A program made the position numbers and the translations under genes. From assembly GCA_022841825.1 (NCBI GenBank), contig JALHQT010000002.1, positions 643,276-707,275 of the forward strand: a stretch of DNA of 64,000 nt, given 5' to 3'. This stretch comes from Anaerolineae bacterium (GTDB lineage Bacteria > Chloroflexota > Anaerolineae > Aggregatilineales > Phototrophicaceae). The notes beneath the pieces are model-generated. The model had not been told where the DNA came from. It did no database searches and was given only the letters and a program-made list of their open reading frames with translations. This document shows positions 35,992 to 43,812 of this stretch, piece by piece (the stretch's first letter is position 1; the number at the start of each line of letters is the position of its first letter).

Positions 35992-37098
35992 AATGGCGCT
36001 TTCGCTTCAGAAAATGCACTTCCAGCAGATTCCAACTCAGGAGTGTCAGCGCCAGCGATAGCGCACCTGCCGCCAGAATGAAGAGCATCTGTGCGGGCAG
36101 TTGTGATCCCAGAATCGCAGGCACATCGCGCACAGAGAAGACATGCGCTTCCATCAGAATGGCGACCGGGTGATGAAAGACATACAGCCCGTAGCTGTAG
36201 ATGCCCAAAAAGCGCAGCCATCATTGACTGAAGAGGCGGTTGGCGAGCGTGTACGCGGGGGCAGTCACTGCCTGCGCGATCACAGCGCCAAACAAGAGCG
36301 CCAGCGCCGAAAAACCGATGGTCAGCACCGGCAGGTCTTCCGTATTCAGCCCGCGTCGCCAGACGAACAGAACGACCAGCGTCGCACCTGCCACCAGAAT
36401 CACTGGGCGCACCCAGCGCGTTAGCGCCGCCGCGCCGCCTTCGCCGCGCAGCACCAGTGCGATGAGCGCGCCGACCGCAAGCGCATCCATCCGCGCAATC
36501 ATCAGCCGGAAGGCAAAGCTTGCGATCATCAGCAGGACAGACAGACGCATGAGCGCCGTTCGCCCCAGGAAGAAGACCGCCAGGGGCGCCAGAGCAGATA
36601 GAATTGTTCCTCGACCGCCAGCGACCAGAAATGTCCAAAGGCGAGGTACTCATGCCAGCCGGAAAGCGCGGTCGAAACGTTGCTCAGATATGTCCAGTAC
36701 CACCACTGCTCGCCCGTAAACGACTGTAGCGCCGCATCCGCAGTAAACAGACGCGGCGCAATCAAAAAAACGATTACCAGAACCACGTAATACAGCGGGA
36801 AGATGTGCAGCACTCGACGCATGTAAAACGTGCGGAAATAATGCCGCTTTTCCTTGGCGTCGTAGAGAATGCCCGTGATCAGGAAGCCAGAGAGGACGAA
36901 GAACAAATCGACGCCGACCCAGCCGGGCAGCGTGAGCGTGCGAAATGCACGGTCAAGCGCGTTGGTGGACGCCATGCCGCCATAGACAGTGAAGTGATGC
37001 ATCATGACGACCAGAATGGCGATGCCGCGAATACCATCCAGTGCGGGGATATGCTGGCTGCTCAACCGAGAACCGCCAGATTGTGCTGCCATATGCAC
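35960..37098 (-). pseudogene. OafA-like acyltransferase-3 gene broken by a frameshift and a TGA
   Basis: Three segments build one membrane acyltransferase of about 375 residues. From 37098: IPALDGIRGIAILVVMMHHF, then FFVLSGFLITGIL and HFWSLAVEEQFYLLW, the acyltransferase-3 hallmarks. Near 36587 one base is missing (LLW-A-PLAVFFLGRTAL would restore the frame). The second segment runs to TGA at 36221-36223; the third continues in the same frame as WLRFLGIYSYGLYVFHHPVA. A CGA to TGA change would explain the stop (QRWLRFL). The intact protein would O-acetylate glycans using a cytoplasmic acyl donor. Two separate lesions argue for true decay over a single sequencing error. Confidence 0.8.
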
Positions 37099-37320
37099 CT
37101 AGTCGAATTGACCAATCATCAGTTAAGAATTTGCTTCATTATAGCGAGTTGTTATCCCAACACGGATGAGCTCAACCTGTACATCAGTGGTTCACCTCAG
37201 TAACGGATGTCATTCTGGGGAGATGACAGAAGGCATATATCGAAGTCTTTCTATGTAAGTTATGCTTGGGACGGTGATATAGGTTGAATGCAAGCTGTTC
37301 AGAAGTGAATTGGAGACACA

Positions 37321-37686
37321 ATGAGCCTCGTGATGACGAATGCCCCGGATAAGTCAGAGCCTTATGTCTGCAATCTCGATCTCCGATTACGCCTGGGAGA
37401 GGTCGAGTCAGAGCAGTTCGCACTGGCATTCAAAGCACTCAGCAATCCTATTCGCGTACAGATTTTGGACTTAATCAGCCAGGGTGGTGGTCAAATCTGT
37501 GGCTGTGATATTGAACGGCACTTCGACTTGACACAACCGACCATTTCCCACCATCTCAAAGTTCTGCGCGATGGCGGATTGATCACGTCTGAACCCCGGG
37601 GCGTGTGGGTCGCTCACCGCATCAACTTCGGCATGTTGACCGCACTTCAAGGCTTACTGATGCTGGTGAACAACACAGGAAGGTAG
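37321..37686 (+). CDS. arsR: ArsR-family metalloregulator
   Basis: 121 residues. The winged helix is evident: ALAFKALSNPIRVQILDLIS, then QICGCDIERHFDLTQPTISHHLKVLRDGGLI. The Cys-x-Cys pair (60, 62) at the start of the recognition region corresponds to the arsenite/antimonite site of ArsR (ELCVCDL-type). Binding of As(III) or Sb(III) releases the repressor from the operon promoter. It is the first gene of the arsR-arsD-arsA operon, 63 bp upstream of arsD. A divergent gap of ~220 bp separates it from the broken acyltransferase. Confidence 0.9.
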   Translation: MSLVMTNAPDKSEPYVCNLDLRLRLGEVESEQFALAFKALSNPIRVQILDLISQGGGQICGCDIERHFDLTQPTISHHLKVLRDGGLITSEPRGVWVAHRINFGMLTALQGLLMLVNNTGR

Positions 37687-37749
37687 CAAAATGCGTTGTT
37701 TCGCCCCTACACATTCAAACCCTTCGATATTTCTGGGAGGATAATCCAG

Positions 37750-38112
37750 ATGAACAATGTCGTGACACTTTTTGATGTTTCGCCAGAGACCACGGCGAAT
37801 GTAGATGTGGAATTGTTTGACCCGCCCATGTGCTGCCCGACAGGTCTGTGTGGTCCTTCGCTTGATCAAACGCTGTTGGATGTGAGCGAAATGATCCTCG
37901 TCCTTAAAGCGGCGAACGTGAGTGTTGAACGCTATCAGATGACCAGTCACCCCAGCATCTTCATAAGCCATGCCGAAGTGATGCGTTTAGTTCGTGAAAG
38001 GCAAATGGAAGCGCTGCCGATTACGCTTGTGCGCGGCAAGGTCATTAAAGTAGGTGTATACCCGACGCTTGGCGAAGTTCAAAGCGCCTTAGCGGAAGGT
38101 CAGCCAACATGA
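37750..38112 (+). CDS. arsD: ArsD arsenic metallochaperone
   Basis: 120 residues. FDPPMCCPTGLCGPSLDQ contains the vicinal Cys pair and third Cys (28, 29, 34) that hold As(III) in ArsD; TSHPSIFISHAEV and ALPITLVRGKVIKVGVYPTL complete the thioredoxin-like fold. The N-terminus is about 16 residues longer than usual before the Cys motif. I chose the ATG at 37750 because GGAGG lies 10 bp upstream; the open frame starts at 37696. ArsD passes arsenite to ArsA. The stop overlaps the arsA start as ATGA. Confidence 0.9.
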   Translation: MNNVVTLFDVSPETTANVDVELFDPPMCCPTGLCGPSLDQTLLDVSEMILVLKAANVSVERYQMTSHPSIFISHAEVMRLVRERQMEALPITLVRGKVIKVGVYPTLGEVQSALAEGQPT

Positions 38113-39965
38113 CGGAGTTTCTCTTTTTCTCCGGCAAAGGAGGTGTGGGGAAGACGTCAATGGCATGTACGACGGCAGTTCGTCATGCAGATGAGGGCAA
38201 ACGTACCCTGATTGTGACCACCGATCCCGCCTCGAATTTGTCCGATGTCTTTGAACAGTCCATCGGTCATCAGATCACTGCGATCACAGGTATTCCCAAC
38301 TTGTGGGCGATGGAGATTGACGGCGACCGGGCAACCGAGGAATACAAAGATCGCGCGCTTGCACCGCTGCGCCTCGCCTTTCCGCCGCAAATGGTGAAGG
38401 TGATCGAGGAGCAGATGAGCGGACCCTGCACGGCAGAAGTCGCCGCATTTGACCGCTTCACCGATTTTCTCGATGCGCCGGTCCAGGATGGGCAAGCCTT
38501 TGATGACCTCATCTTTGACACCGCACCGACCGGGCATACGCTGCGGTTGATCGAACTGCCCGCCGAATGGAGTCGCTCCATAAGCGAAGCTGAACAGGGC
38601 AGCGGGCAAACCTGTATTGGACCCGCTGCTGCCATCCAGGATGCGAAACTGAAGTATGAACGCGCGGTCGCCTTGATGCGTGATTCGGCAAAGACGCGCT
38701 TCATTTTCGTCTTACAGCCCGAAGCCACGTCGATTAAGGAGACGGAACGTGCCAGCGGTGAATTGCAGAAGCTGGGGATCAGTACACACGAATTGATCGT
38801 TAACGGTATTCTCCCCCAGTCCGAAGCAGTCAATCCACTGTACGCGCCCCGCATCGACATGCAGGCGCGATACTTAGCGCAGATTGAGCGGGAACTGCCT
38901 CTACCGACACGCTTCATGCCCTTGTTAGATGGTGAAATCAAAGGGAATGATCGGCTGCGAGCAGTCGGAAAGCTGTTATTCGACGGGGAAAGCGCCCTGC
39001 CTGCTCTCGAAGATGTTTCGAGCATAGCAGCACCGCAAAGACCTACCGATCCTGCGGCTGTTCTCGCACGTCTTACGCCAAACGGTGCGATGCGAACGGT
39101 CTTTTTCGCTGGCAAAGGCGGAGTAGGCAAGACCGCGGCATCCTGCTTCACCGCAGTTTGGCTGGCACAGCAGGGTTATAAAACCCTGCTGCTCACCACA
39201 GACCCGGCAGCGCATTTGGGCGATGTGTTGGGCGTCCCGGTCACCGACCGAGTCATCTCCGTGGAAGGCGTTTCCAATTTATGGGCGACTAAGATCGACC
39301 CCAAAGCTGCCGCTGACACCTACAAGGCGCGTATTCTGGACGATGCCCGGCAGCGCGGACGCAGCCCGGAAGCGATCCGTGTGATGGAAGAGGAACTCAA
39401 TTCGCCCTGCACGGAAGAAATGGCGGCGTTCGACCGTTTCATCAACTATGCCAGCCAGGACGATTGGCAGGTCGTTGTCTTTGACACCGCCCCAACAGGG
39501 CATACGCTGCGACTGCTCGAACTGCCGATGGACTGGAGTGCCCAGATTGATGTCAAAGTCTTTGCGAGTGTTGACAGCAGCGCCGCCGACGACGTGGCGA
39601 AACGGCGATTTGCTGAGGTCATCGACATGATGCGTGACCCGCGCCAAAGCACGTTTGCCTTCGTCATGTATCCGGAAGCGACTCCCATTCTGGAGGCACA
39701 TCGCGCCAGCCAGGAGCTTGCCACACTTGGCATACAGACCGGGCTGGTTTACGCCAATTACGTGCTGCCGCGTGAACAATGCACAACGCCCTTTAGCCGT
39801 GTTCGCCGTGCGATGCAGGATAAGTATCTTGCAGAAATCGCGGAGCGATTCGCGGTTCCGCTGGTCGAAATCCCCTTGCTGCCTTACGAGGTCAAAGGGT
39901 TGGATGTGCTAAGCGCGTTGGGAGAACGGCTCTATGGCGAGCAAACCGAAGCGGTTCAAGCCTGA
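38109..39965 (+). CDS. arsA: ArsA arsenite-transport ATPase
   Basis: 618 residues in two homologous halves, each with a deviant Walker A (FFSGKGGVGKTSMA at 6-19; FFAGKGGVGKTAAS in the second half) and a DTAPTGHTLRLxELP switch. Metal-site cysteines are present: C107 in SGPCTAEVAAFDRF, C169 in GQTCIGPAAA, and the second-half NSPCTEEMAAFDRF. The double-domain length and Cys set match bacterial ArsA, which energises the ArsB permease with ATP. No ArsB or Acr3 gene follows, so the membrane partner must be encoded elsewhere or be missing. Confidence 0.92.
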   Translation: MTEFLFFSGKGGVGKTSMACTTAVRHADEGKRTLIVTTDPASNLSDVFEQSIGHQITAITGIPNLWAMEIDGDRATEEYKDRALAPLRLAFPPQMVKVIEEQMSGPCTAEVAAFDRFTDFLDAPVQDGQAFDDLIFDTAPTGHTLRLIELPAEWSRSISEAEQGSGQTCIGPAAAIQDAKLKYERAVALMRDSAKTRFIFVLQPEATSIKETERASGELQKLGISTHELIVNGILPQSEAVNPLYAPRIDMQARYLAQIERELPLPTRFMPLLDGEIKGNDRLRAVGKLLFDGESALPALEDVSSIAAPQRPTDPAAVLARLTPNGAMRTVFFAGKGGVGKTAASCFTAVWLAQQGYKTLLLTTDPAAHLGDVLGVPVTDRVISVEGVSNLWATKIDPKAAADTYKARILDDARQRGRSPEAIRVMEEELNSPCTEEMAAFDRFINYASQDDWQVVVFDTAPTGHTLRLLELPMDWSAQIDVKVFASVDSSAADDVAKRRFAEVIDMMRDPRQSTFAFVMYPEATPILEAHRASQELATLGIQTGLVYANYVLPREQCTTPFSRVRRAMQDKYLAEIAERFAVPLVEIPLLPYEVKGLDVLSALGERLYGEQTEAVQA

Positions 39966-39999
39966 TGTTTTCGCACCACATTAAGGAAGGGGTTCAGCG

Positions 40000-40287
40000 A
40001 TGACGAGTCCGATTGTCGTGCAGATTGTGGGCGCTCCTACAGCTTGTGCCGAAGGAATCAAAGACGGTTGGCGCGAGACGGCACATTGGGCGGCGGGTCA
40101 GTTGAAAGCACGGTTTGGCGACTTGGTGCGGGTTGACTACTTCGATCTGTTCGATCCCACCTGTCCATCCATTCCCCCCAATACACAACTTCCGCTGGTC
40201 TTGATTGCGAATGAAGTGATAAGCAGTGGGGGGAAACTCCCACTACCGCTCATCCGGAAAGCCTTAGAACAGCTTCTGGTAGAGTGA
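40000..40287 (+). CDS. Small thioredoxin-like protein of the ars operon (YuzD-like)
   Basis: 95 residues. The pattern VVQIVGAPTACAEGIKDGWRETAHWAAGQLK, then VRVDYFDLFDPTCPSIP and QLPLVLIANEVISSGGKLPLPLI, is that of a thioredoxin-like fold related to DUF1462/YuzD proteins. Single cysteines sit at residue 16 and in DPTCPSIP near 55; a redox or arsenite-binding role is possible but unproven. It starts 34 bp after arsA with an AGGAAGGGG ribosome site, so it belongs to the same transcript. Confidence 0.65.
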   Translation: MTSPIVVQIVGAPTACAEGIKDGWRETAHWAAGQLKARFGDLVRVDYFDLFDPTCPSIPPNTQLPLVLIANEVISSGGKLPLPLIRKALEQLLVE

Positions 40288-40334
40288 GAAGGTGACATTG
40301 AGCATTACGATCTCATGATGGCTATAATGCCAAC

Positions 40335-40556
40335 ATGGAGGCGTACTTGGTTATATGTTTCAATCGGTACTTCTTGAAATTATCGCGGTTCATGCAGGAG
40401 CAAATCGGGGATGTACTGAAAGAAAAGGAAGAACCCTTTCAGGGGGCAAGCTCACATCTTATTGATGAAGGCATGCTGCGTCTACTCGATCCCAATCTGC
40501 AATCACTTGTGAACGTGAATACCCCGCATGAGTTAGCCGTGTATCAAGTTATATGA
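40335..40556 (+). pseudogene. C-terminal fragment of a MobA-like nucleotidyltransferase
   Basis: 73 codons. LLDPNLQSLVNVNTPHELAVY matches the end of molybdenum-cofactor guanylyltransferase (MobA)-type proteins, where N-x-N-T-P-x-E/D-L precedes the stop. The N-terminal GTP-binding domain (LAGGxSxRMGxDK) is absent. The frame begins with an ATG but no family-like start. It lies between the ars operon and tRNA-Asn, a common site of insertion and deletion. Probably a remnant. Confidence 0.45.
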
Positions 40557-40591
40557 CGACCAGCGCATTGCACGGGCTAACGACAGCCAAC

Positions 40592-40623
40592 AAAAAACGC
40601 CGGGGATATTTCTCCCGGCGTTT
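40592..40623 (-). terminator. Intrinsic terminator of tRNA-Asn
   Basis: On the minus strand AAACGCCGGGAGA pairs with CCCCGGCGTTT across a short ATAT-containing loop, and the second arm runs into TTTTTTG. It begins ~35 bp downstream of the tRNA 3-prime end, as expected for a Rho-independent stop. Confidence 0.85.
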
Positions 40624-40657
40624 ACCCCGAACCATGTTCGAGTCTGATCCAGTGTTG

Positions 40658-40729
40658 CTCCGCAGCCTGGATTCGAACCAGGAACCTACCGGTTAACAGC
40701 CGGTTGCTCTGCCGTTGAGCTACTGCGGA
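40658..40729 (-). tRNA. tRNA-Asn (GTT)
   Basis: A full cloverleaf can be drawn on the minus strand: acceptor TCCGCAG with CTGCGGA, D stem GCTC/GAGC, anticodon stem CCGG with loop CTGTTAA (anticodon GTT at 40695-40697), variable AGGTT, T arm CCTGG-TTCGAAT-CCAGG, discriminator G. The 3-prime CCA is not encoded. Confidence 0.95.
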
Positions 40730-40886
40730 ATATGGTGCTGAGGTTGCATACTAGCAAAGCGACTCTTCGCTGTCAAGGCAGCGTTTGCAGCAACGCCCGT
40801 CCTGCCTCCAGCCGCCAACTTGTGCCTTCAAGATCGCTTAAACAGCCTGTGCTAGCATCCACTCAAATGAACACGGGAGGCTGGTC

Positions 40887-41819
40887 ATGCTCAGGAAGAT
40901 TCGCTTATTCGGCATCTCCGCTCTGGTGCTGCTGGCGACGCTCACGACGGTAGTGCACGCGCAGGAAACCCTGCCGCTCGAAATCGGTGAGGTCTTGTTC
41001 ACGTCATCCGCCAACGGCAACCGCGACATCTTCCTGATGAAGCCGGATGGCACGGGTTTGCGTGCCCTGACAGACTCCGACGACGACGACTACAGCCCCA
41101 TCTGGTCGCCCGATGGGCAAGCCATCCTTTTCATCTCCGAGCGCGATGGGAATGCCGATGTCTTCACGATGAACACCGATGGCAGTGCTGTGCGCAATGT
41201 GACCCAGAGCGCCCTCGACGAGTTCTCCGCCGATTGGTCTCCCGATGGAACGCAGATCGTTTTTGCGCGTGCCGACTCTGCGCTCTCCCCGGCGGACGGT
41301 GGGACGACGCAGCTCTGGGTGCGCAGCCTCACGACCGACGCGGAGACCCAGATCACCGAGATTGAGGCGTTTAACAATGAACCCGCCTGGTCTTCCCAAG
41401 GCGACCGAATCGCCTTCGTCTCCGATTTTGAGGGTACGCCGCAGATTTACAGCCTCCCGCCGAGCGGCGGCGAACCGACTCTGATGACGACCCTCGCCGG
41501 AACGACCAGCTTCAACCCCGCCTGGTCTCCCAATGGTCGCTGGTTGGCGTTCGACTCGGTGGTGGACGGCAACCGCGACATCTATGTCATGCGTGCGGAT
41601 GGCAGCGAACCGCGCCGCCTGACCGACGACCCGGCGGTCGATATGCAGCCGGTCTGGACGTTCGACGGGCTGCGGCTGATGTTCTCGTCGGATCGCACGG
41701 GCGTGATGCAAATCTATCGCATGGATGCAGGCGGGCGCGGTGTCCTCCGGCTGACCAACAGCCGCACCGCCGAGACCGAAGCCGCCTGCCTTTGGGCAGA
41801 CCCGAACAGCGCGCCGTAG
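40887..41819 (+). CDS. Secreted TolB-like PD40 beta-propeller protein
   Basis: 310 residues. A signal peptide (MLRKIRLFGISALVLLATLT, cleavage near VVHAQ) is followed by about six PD40/TolB-type blades with the repeating pattern G-N-R-D-I-F-x-M-x-x-D-G, L-T, and P-x-W-S-P-D-G-x-x-I-x-F. The blades make a full propeller, likely a periplasmic or cell-surface ligand- or protein-binding scaffold. The same module ends the giant secreted protein at 50622-57698. No enzyme motif is visible. Confidence 0.85.
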   Translation: MLRKIRLFGISALVLLATLTTVVHAQETLPLEIGEVLFTSSANGNRDIFLMKPDGTGLRALTDSDDDDYSPIWSPDGQAILFISERDGNADVFTMNTDGSAVRNVTQSALDEFSADWSPDGTQIVFARADSALSPADGGTTQLWVRSLTTDAETQITEIEAFNNEPAWSSQGDRIAFVSDFEGTPQIYSLPPSGGEPTLMTTLAGTTSFNPAWSPNGRWLAFDSVVDGNRDIYVMRADGSEPRRLTDDPAVDMQPVWTFDGLRLMFSSDRTGVMQIYRMDAGGRGVLRLTNSRTAETEAACLWADPNSAP

Positions 41820-41886
41820 CCAATTCCTCAGCCGATTGGGTACATTCATCCGCCTCGCGGATCGATGCGGACAGGTATTTCATCCG

Positions 41887-42942
41887 ATGATCTTCAAGCT
41901 GTTCACGCTGATGGCGGCATGGCTGGGCGAAGCGACCCAAAATCCGTTGCGCCGCTTTCAGGTGGCGGTGGTGGCGCTGGGCTTCCTGCTCGTCTATGGC
42001 ACAACCGGCTACATCATGATCGAGCGGATGCCGCCGCTGGATGCGTTCTACATGACCGTCATCACCGTCACAACCATCGGCTTTGGTGAAATTCATCCGC
42101 TCTCGCAGGCAGGCAGGCTCTTCACCGTCACGGTCATCGTGATGGGCGTTGCTGCCGCCACCGCAGCCGTCAGCGAGTCGATCCGCATCACACTCGAACC
42201 TGTTCTCTGGCAGTCCATCCAGCGGCGCAGAATGGAAAGGCAGCGCATGAAAATCAAAGATCACTACATCGTCTGCGGCTATGGGCGCGTGGGGCGGCAG
42301 GTTGTGCGCGACTTGCAGGCGCGGCGCGTGGAATTTATCGTCGTCGATCAGACGGATGAATCCGAGTCGTTGTTCCTGGAGCGCAAAATCCCCTATGTGA
42401 TCGGCGATGCCACCCGCGAAGAGACGCTGACGCAGGCGCAGATCACTTATGCGCGCGGGCTGGTGAGCGTGCTGACCAACGATGCCGACAACATTATGAC
42501 CGTCCTCACCGCCAGAATGCTCAACCCGGCGCTCAACATCATCGCCCGCGTCGTACGTGCTGAGTCCGAGCAGAAGCTGCGCATGGTGGGCGCTAATCAG
42601 GTCATCAACCCCTACCAGATCGGCGGGCATCGCATCGCCCTCAGCCTGCTGCGCCCTGCCGTCAACCAGTTCCTGCATCGCATCTTCCACTTTGACGAAG
42701 ACAGCGATAACGACATCGGACAGATCGCAATTTCAGCGCCTTCGCATCTGGTCGGGCAGCCGCTGGCAGCGTGCGCGCTGCGCGAACGCGCGATCACGAC
42801 GCTGGCGATCGTGCGCAAGGGCGGCGAGATGATCATTTCGCCTCAGGAGGAGTACTGCCTGGAAGCAGGCGACCAGATCGTCATCATCGGTCCCTCGGCG
42901 GAGGTCTACCGCCTGGAACAGGAGTATGGCGAGAAACGGTAA
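41887..42942 (+). CDS. Two-TM potassium channel with RCK/TrkA-N and TrkA-C domains
   Basis: 351 residues from the ATG at 41887 (a TTG at 41836 is open too). Two membrane helices flank the selectivity filter TVTTIGFGE. An RCK domain follows (HYIVCGYGRVGRQVVRDL with the G-x-G-x-x-G fold, IVVDQTDES, VIGDATREETL), then a TrkA-C domain (SHLVGQPLAACALRERAITTLAIVR). This is the MthK-like layout of ligand-gated K+ channels. It lies between an unrelated propeller gene and the copper island. Confidence 0.92.
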   Translation: MIFKLFTLMAAWLGEATQNPLRRFQVAVVALGFLLVYGTTGYIMIERMPPLDAFYMTVITVTTIGFGEIHPLSQAGRLFTVTVIVMGVAAATAAVSESIRITLEPVLWQSIQRRRMERQRMKIKDHYIVCGYGRVGRQVVRDLQARRVEFIVVDQTDESESLFLERKIPYVIGDATREETLTQAQITYARGLVSVLTNDADNIMTVLTARMLNPALNIIARVVRAESEQKLRMVGANQVINPYQIGGHRIALSLLRPAVNQFLHRIFHFDEDSDNDIGQIAISAPSHLVGQPLAACALRERAITTLAIVRKGGEMIISPQEEYCLEAGDQIVIIGPSAEVYRLEQEYGEKR

Positions 42943-42950
42943 GTTCCCTC

Positions 42951-42982
42951 TTGACCTTGTAGTCTACTACAATGTGTAGAAT
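42951..42982 (+). promoter_or_regulatory. MerR-type promoter with 20-bp spacer and operator dyad
   Basis: -35 TTGACC (42951-42956) and -10 TAGAAT (42977-42982) are 20 bp apart. Between them lies the inverted repeat TTGTAGT-CT-ACTACAA (42957-42972). The overlong spacer with a dyad is the signature of promoters activated by MerR regulators, which untwist the DNA on metal binding. The first gene downstream is itself a MerR protein, so the island is autoregulated. Confidence 0.85.
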
Positions 42983-43001
42983 GCAAACTATGGAGGTGGA
43001 C

Positions 43002-43421
43002 ATGCGAGGCATGACACGCGGCGAACTGGCGAAACGCACGGACATTCACCCGGAGACGGTGCGCTACTACGAGCAGAACGGCTTGATCGCCCCGGCGCAG
43101 CGCACCGAGGCGGGCTATCGCCTCTTCGACGACGAGGCGGCGCGGCGAGTTGCGTTCGTCAAGCGGGCGCAGGCGGCGGGCTTCACGCTGACGGAGATCA
43201 AGGAGCTGCTCGCCATCCAGTCCAGCCCGCAGGGGACATCGGGCGATGTGCGGGCGATGGTCGATGTCAAGCTGAAGGACATCGAAGCGCGCATCCAGGC
43301 GCTGATGACGATGCAGCAGACGCTCGTGCATCTGGTCGATTGCTGCCCCGGCGGCGACGCGCCGACCAGCGAATGCCCGATCCTGCACAGCTTCGACGCC
43401 GTACAGGTCAAAACCCTGTAA
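43002..43421 (+). CDS. MerR-family metal-responsive regulator
   Basis: 139 residues from the ATG at 43002, chosen because GGAGG precedes it and because upstream ATGs at 42972 and 42981 overlap the -10 box. The MerR HTH is GELAKRTDIHPETVRYYEQNGLI, followed by R-x-x-x-G-Y-R-L-F and a dimerisation helix. The C-terminal metal loop VDCCPGGDAPTSECPI has three cysteines in the order used by thiophilic-metal MerR proteins. Neighbouring genes point to copper, although the CC-x9-C loop resembles Hg/Zn/Cd sensors more than the two-Cys loop of CueR. Confidence 0.9.
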   Translation: MRGMTRGELAKRTDIHPETVRYYEQNGLIAPAQRTEAGYRLFDDEAARRVAFVKRAQAAGFTLTEIKELLAIQSSPQGTSGDVRAMVDVKLKDIEARIQALMTMQQTLVHLVDCCPGGDAPTSECPILHSFDAVQVKTL

Positions 43422-43454
43422 TCATCGATTTAGATATTGAGGAGAGGAACCAGC

Positions 43455-43664
43455 ATGGAACAGAAGACCTTTACCGTCCCGAACATTGGCTGCAACGGCT
43501 GTGTCAACACGATCAAGAACGAAGTGAGCGCGCTGGAAGGCGTGCAGCGCGTCGAAGGCGTGGTGGCGAGCAAAGTCGTCACCGTCGAATGGACGACGCC
43601 CGCGACCTGGGATCAGATCAAGGCGAAGCTCGAAGAGATCGAATACGCGCCAGAGAAGGCGTAA
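43455..43664 (+). CDS. copZ: CopZ-like heavy-metal-associated chaperone
   Basis: 69 residues with a ferredoxin-like HMA fold. The metal motif is GCNGC (PNIGCNGCVNTI), a variant of MxCxxC in which the Met is Ile. EGVQRVEGVVASKVVTVEW forms the next two strands. Such proteins pass Cu(I) to the HMA domains of copper ATPases. A GGAG site precedes the ATG. It lies directly behind the MerR gene, so the pair is cotranscribed from the MerR-type promoter. Confidence 0.9.
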   Translation: MEQKTFTVPNIGCNGCVNTIKNEVSALEGVQRVEGVVASKVVTVEWTTPATWDQIKAKLEEIEYAPEKA

Positions 43665-43726
43665 TCGTCCATCTGCCCGCCAGGGGTAATTGACGATGCA
43701 TTTCGCTGCGCGGACAAGGCATCACC

Positions 43727-43792
43727 GGGCATGGCACGCCATGCCCCTACAGGTCATCCGAATCGTTGGTAGGGACGAGGTACGCCTCGTCC
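43727..43792. repeat. Two short palindromes between copZ and the DUF305 gene
   Basis: GGGCATGGC-AC-GCCATGCCC (43727-43746) is followed by CCTAC and then GGACGAGG-TACG-CCTCGTCC (43773-43792). This kind of paired palindrome occurs as dispersed intergenic repeats in GC-rich genomes. It sits 21 bp ahead of the next start codon, so it could form mRNA stem-loops near that gene. Confidence 0.6.
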
Positions 43793-43812
43793 GTATTGGG
43801 AGCAAAACATAC

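Noticed and set aside
42972-43001. Earlier ATG starts for the MerR gene (42972, 42981, 42990)
   Set aside because: The first two overlap the operator and -10 box, and the GGAGG ribosome site fits the ATG at 43002.
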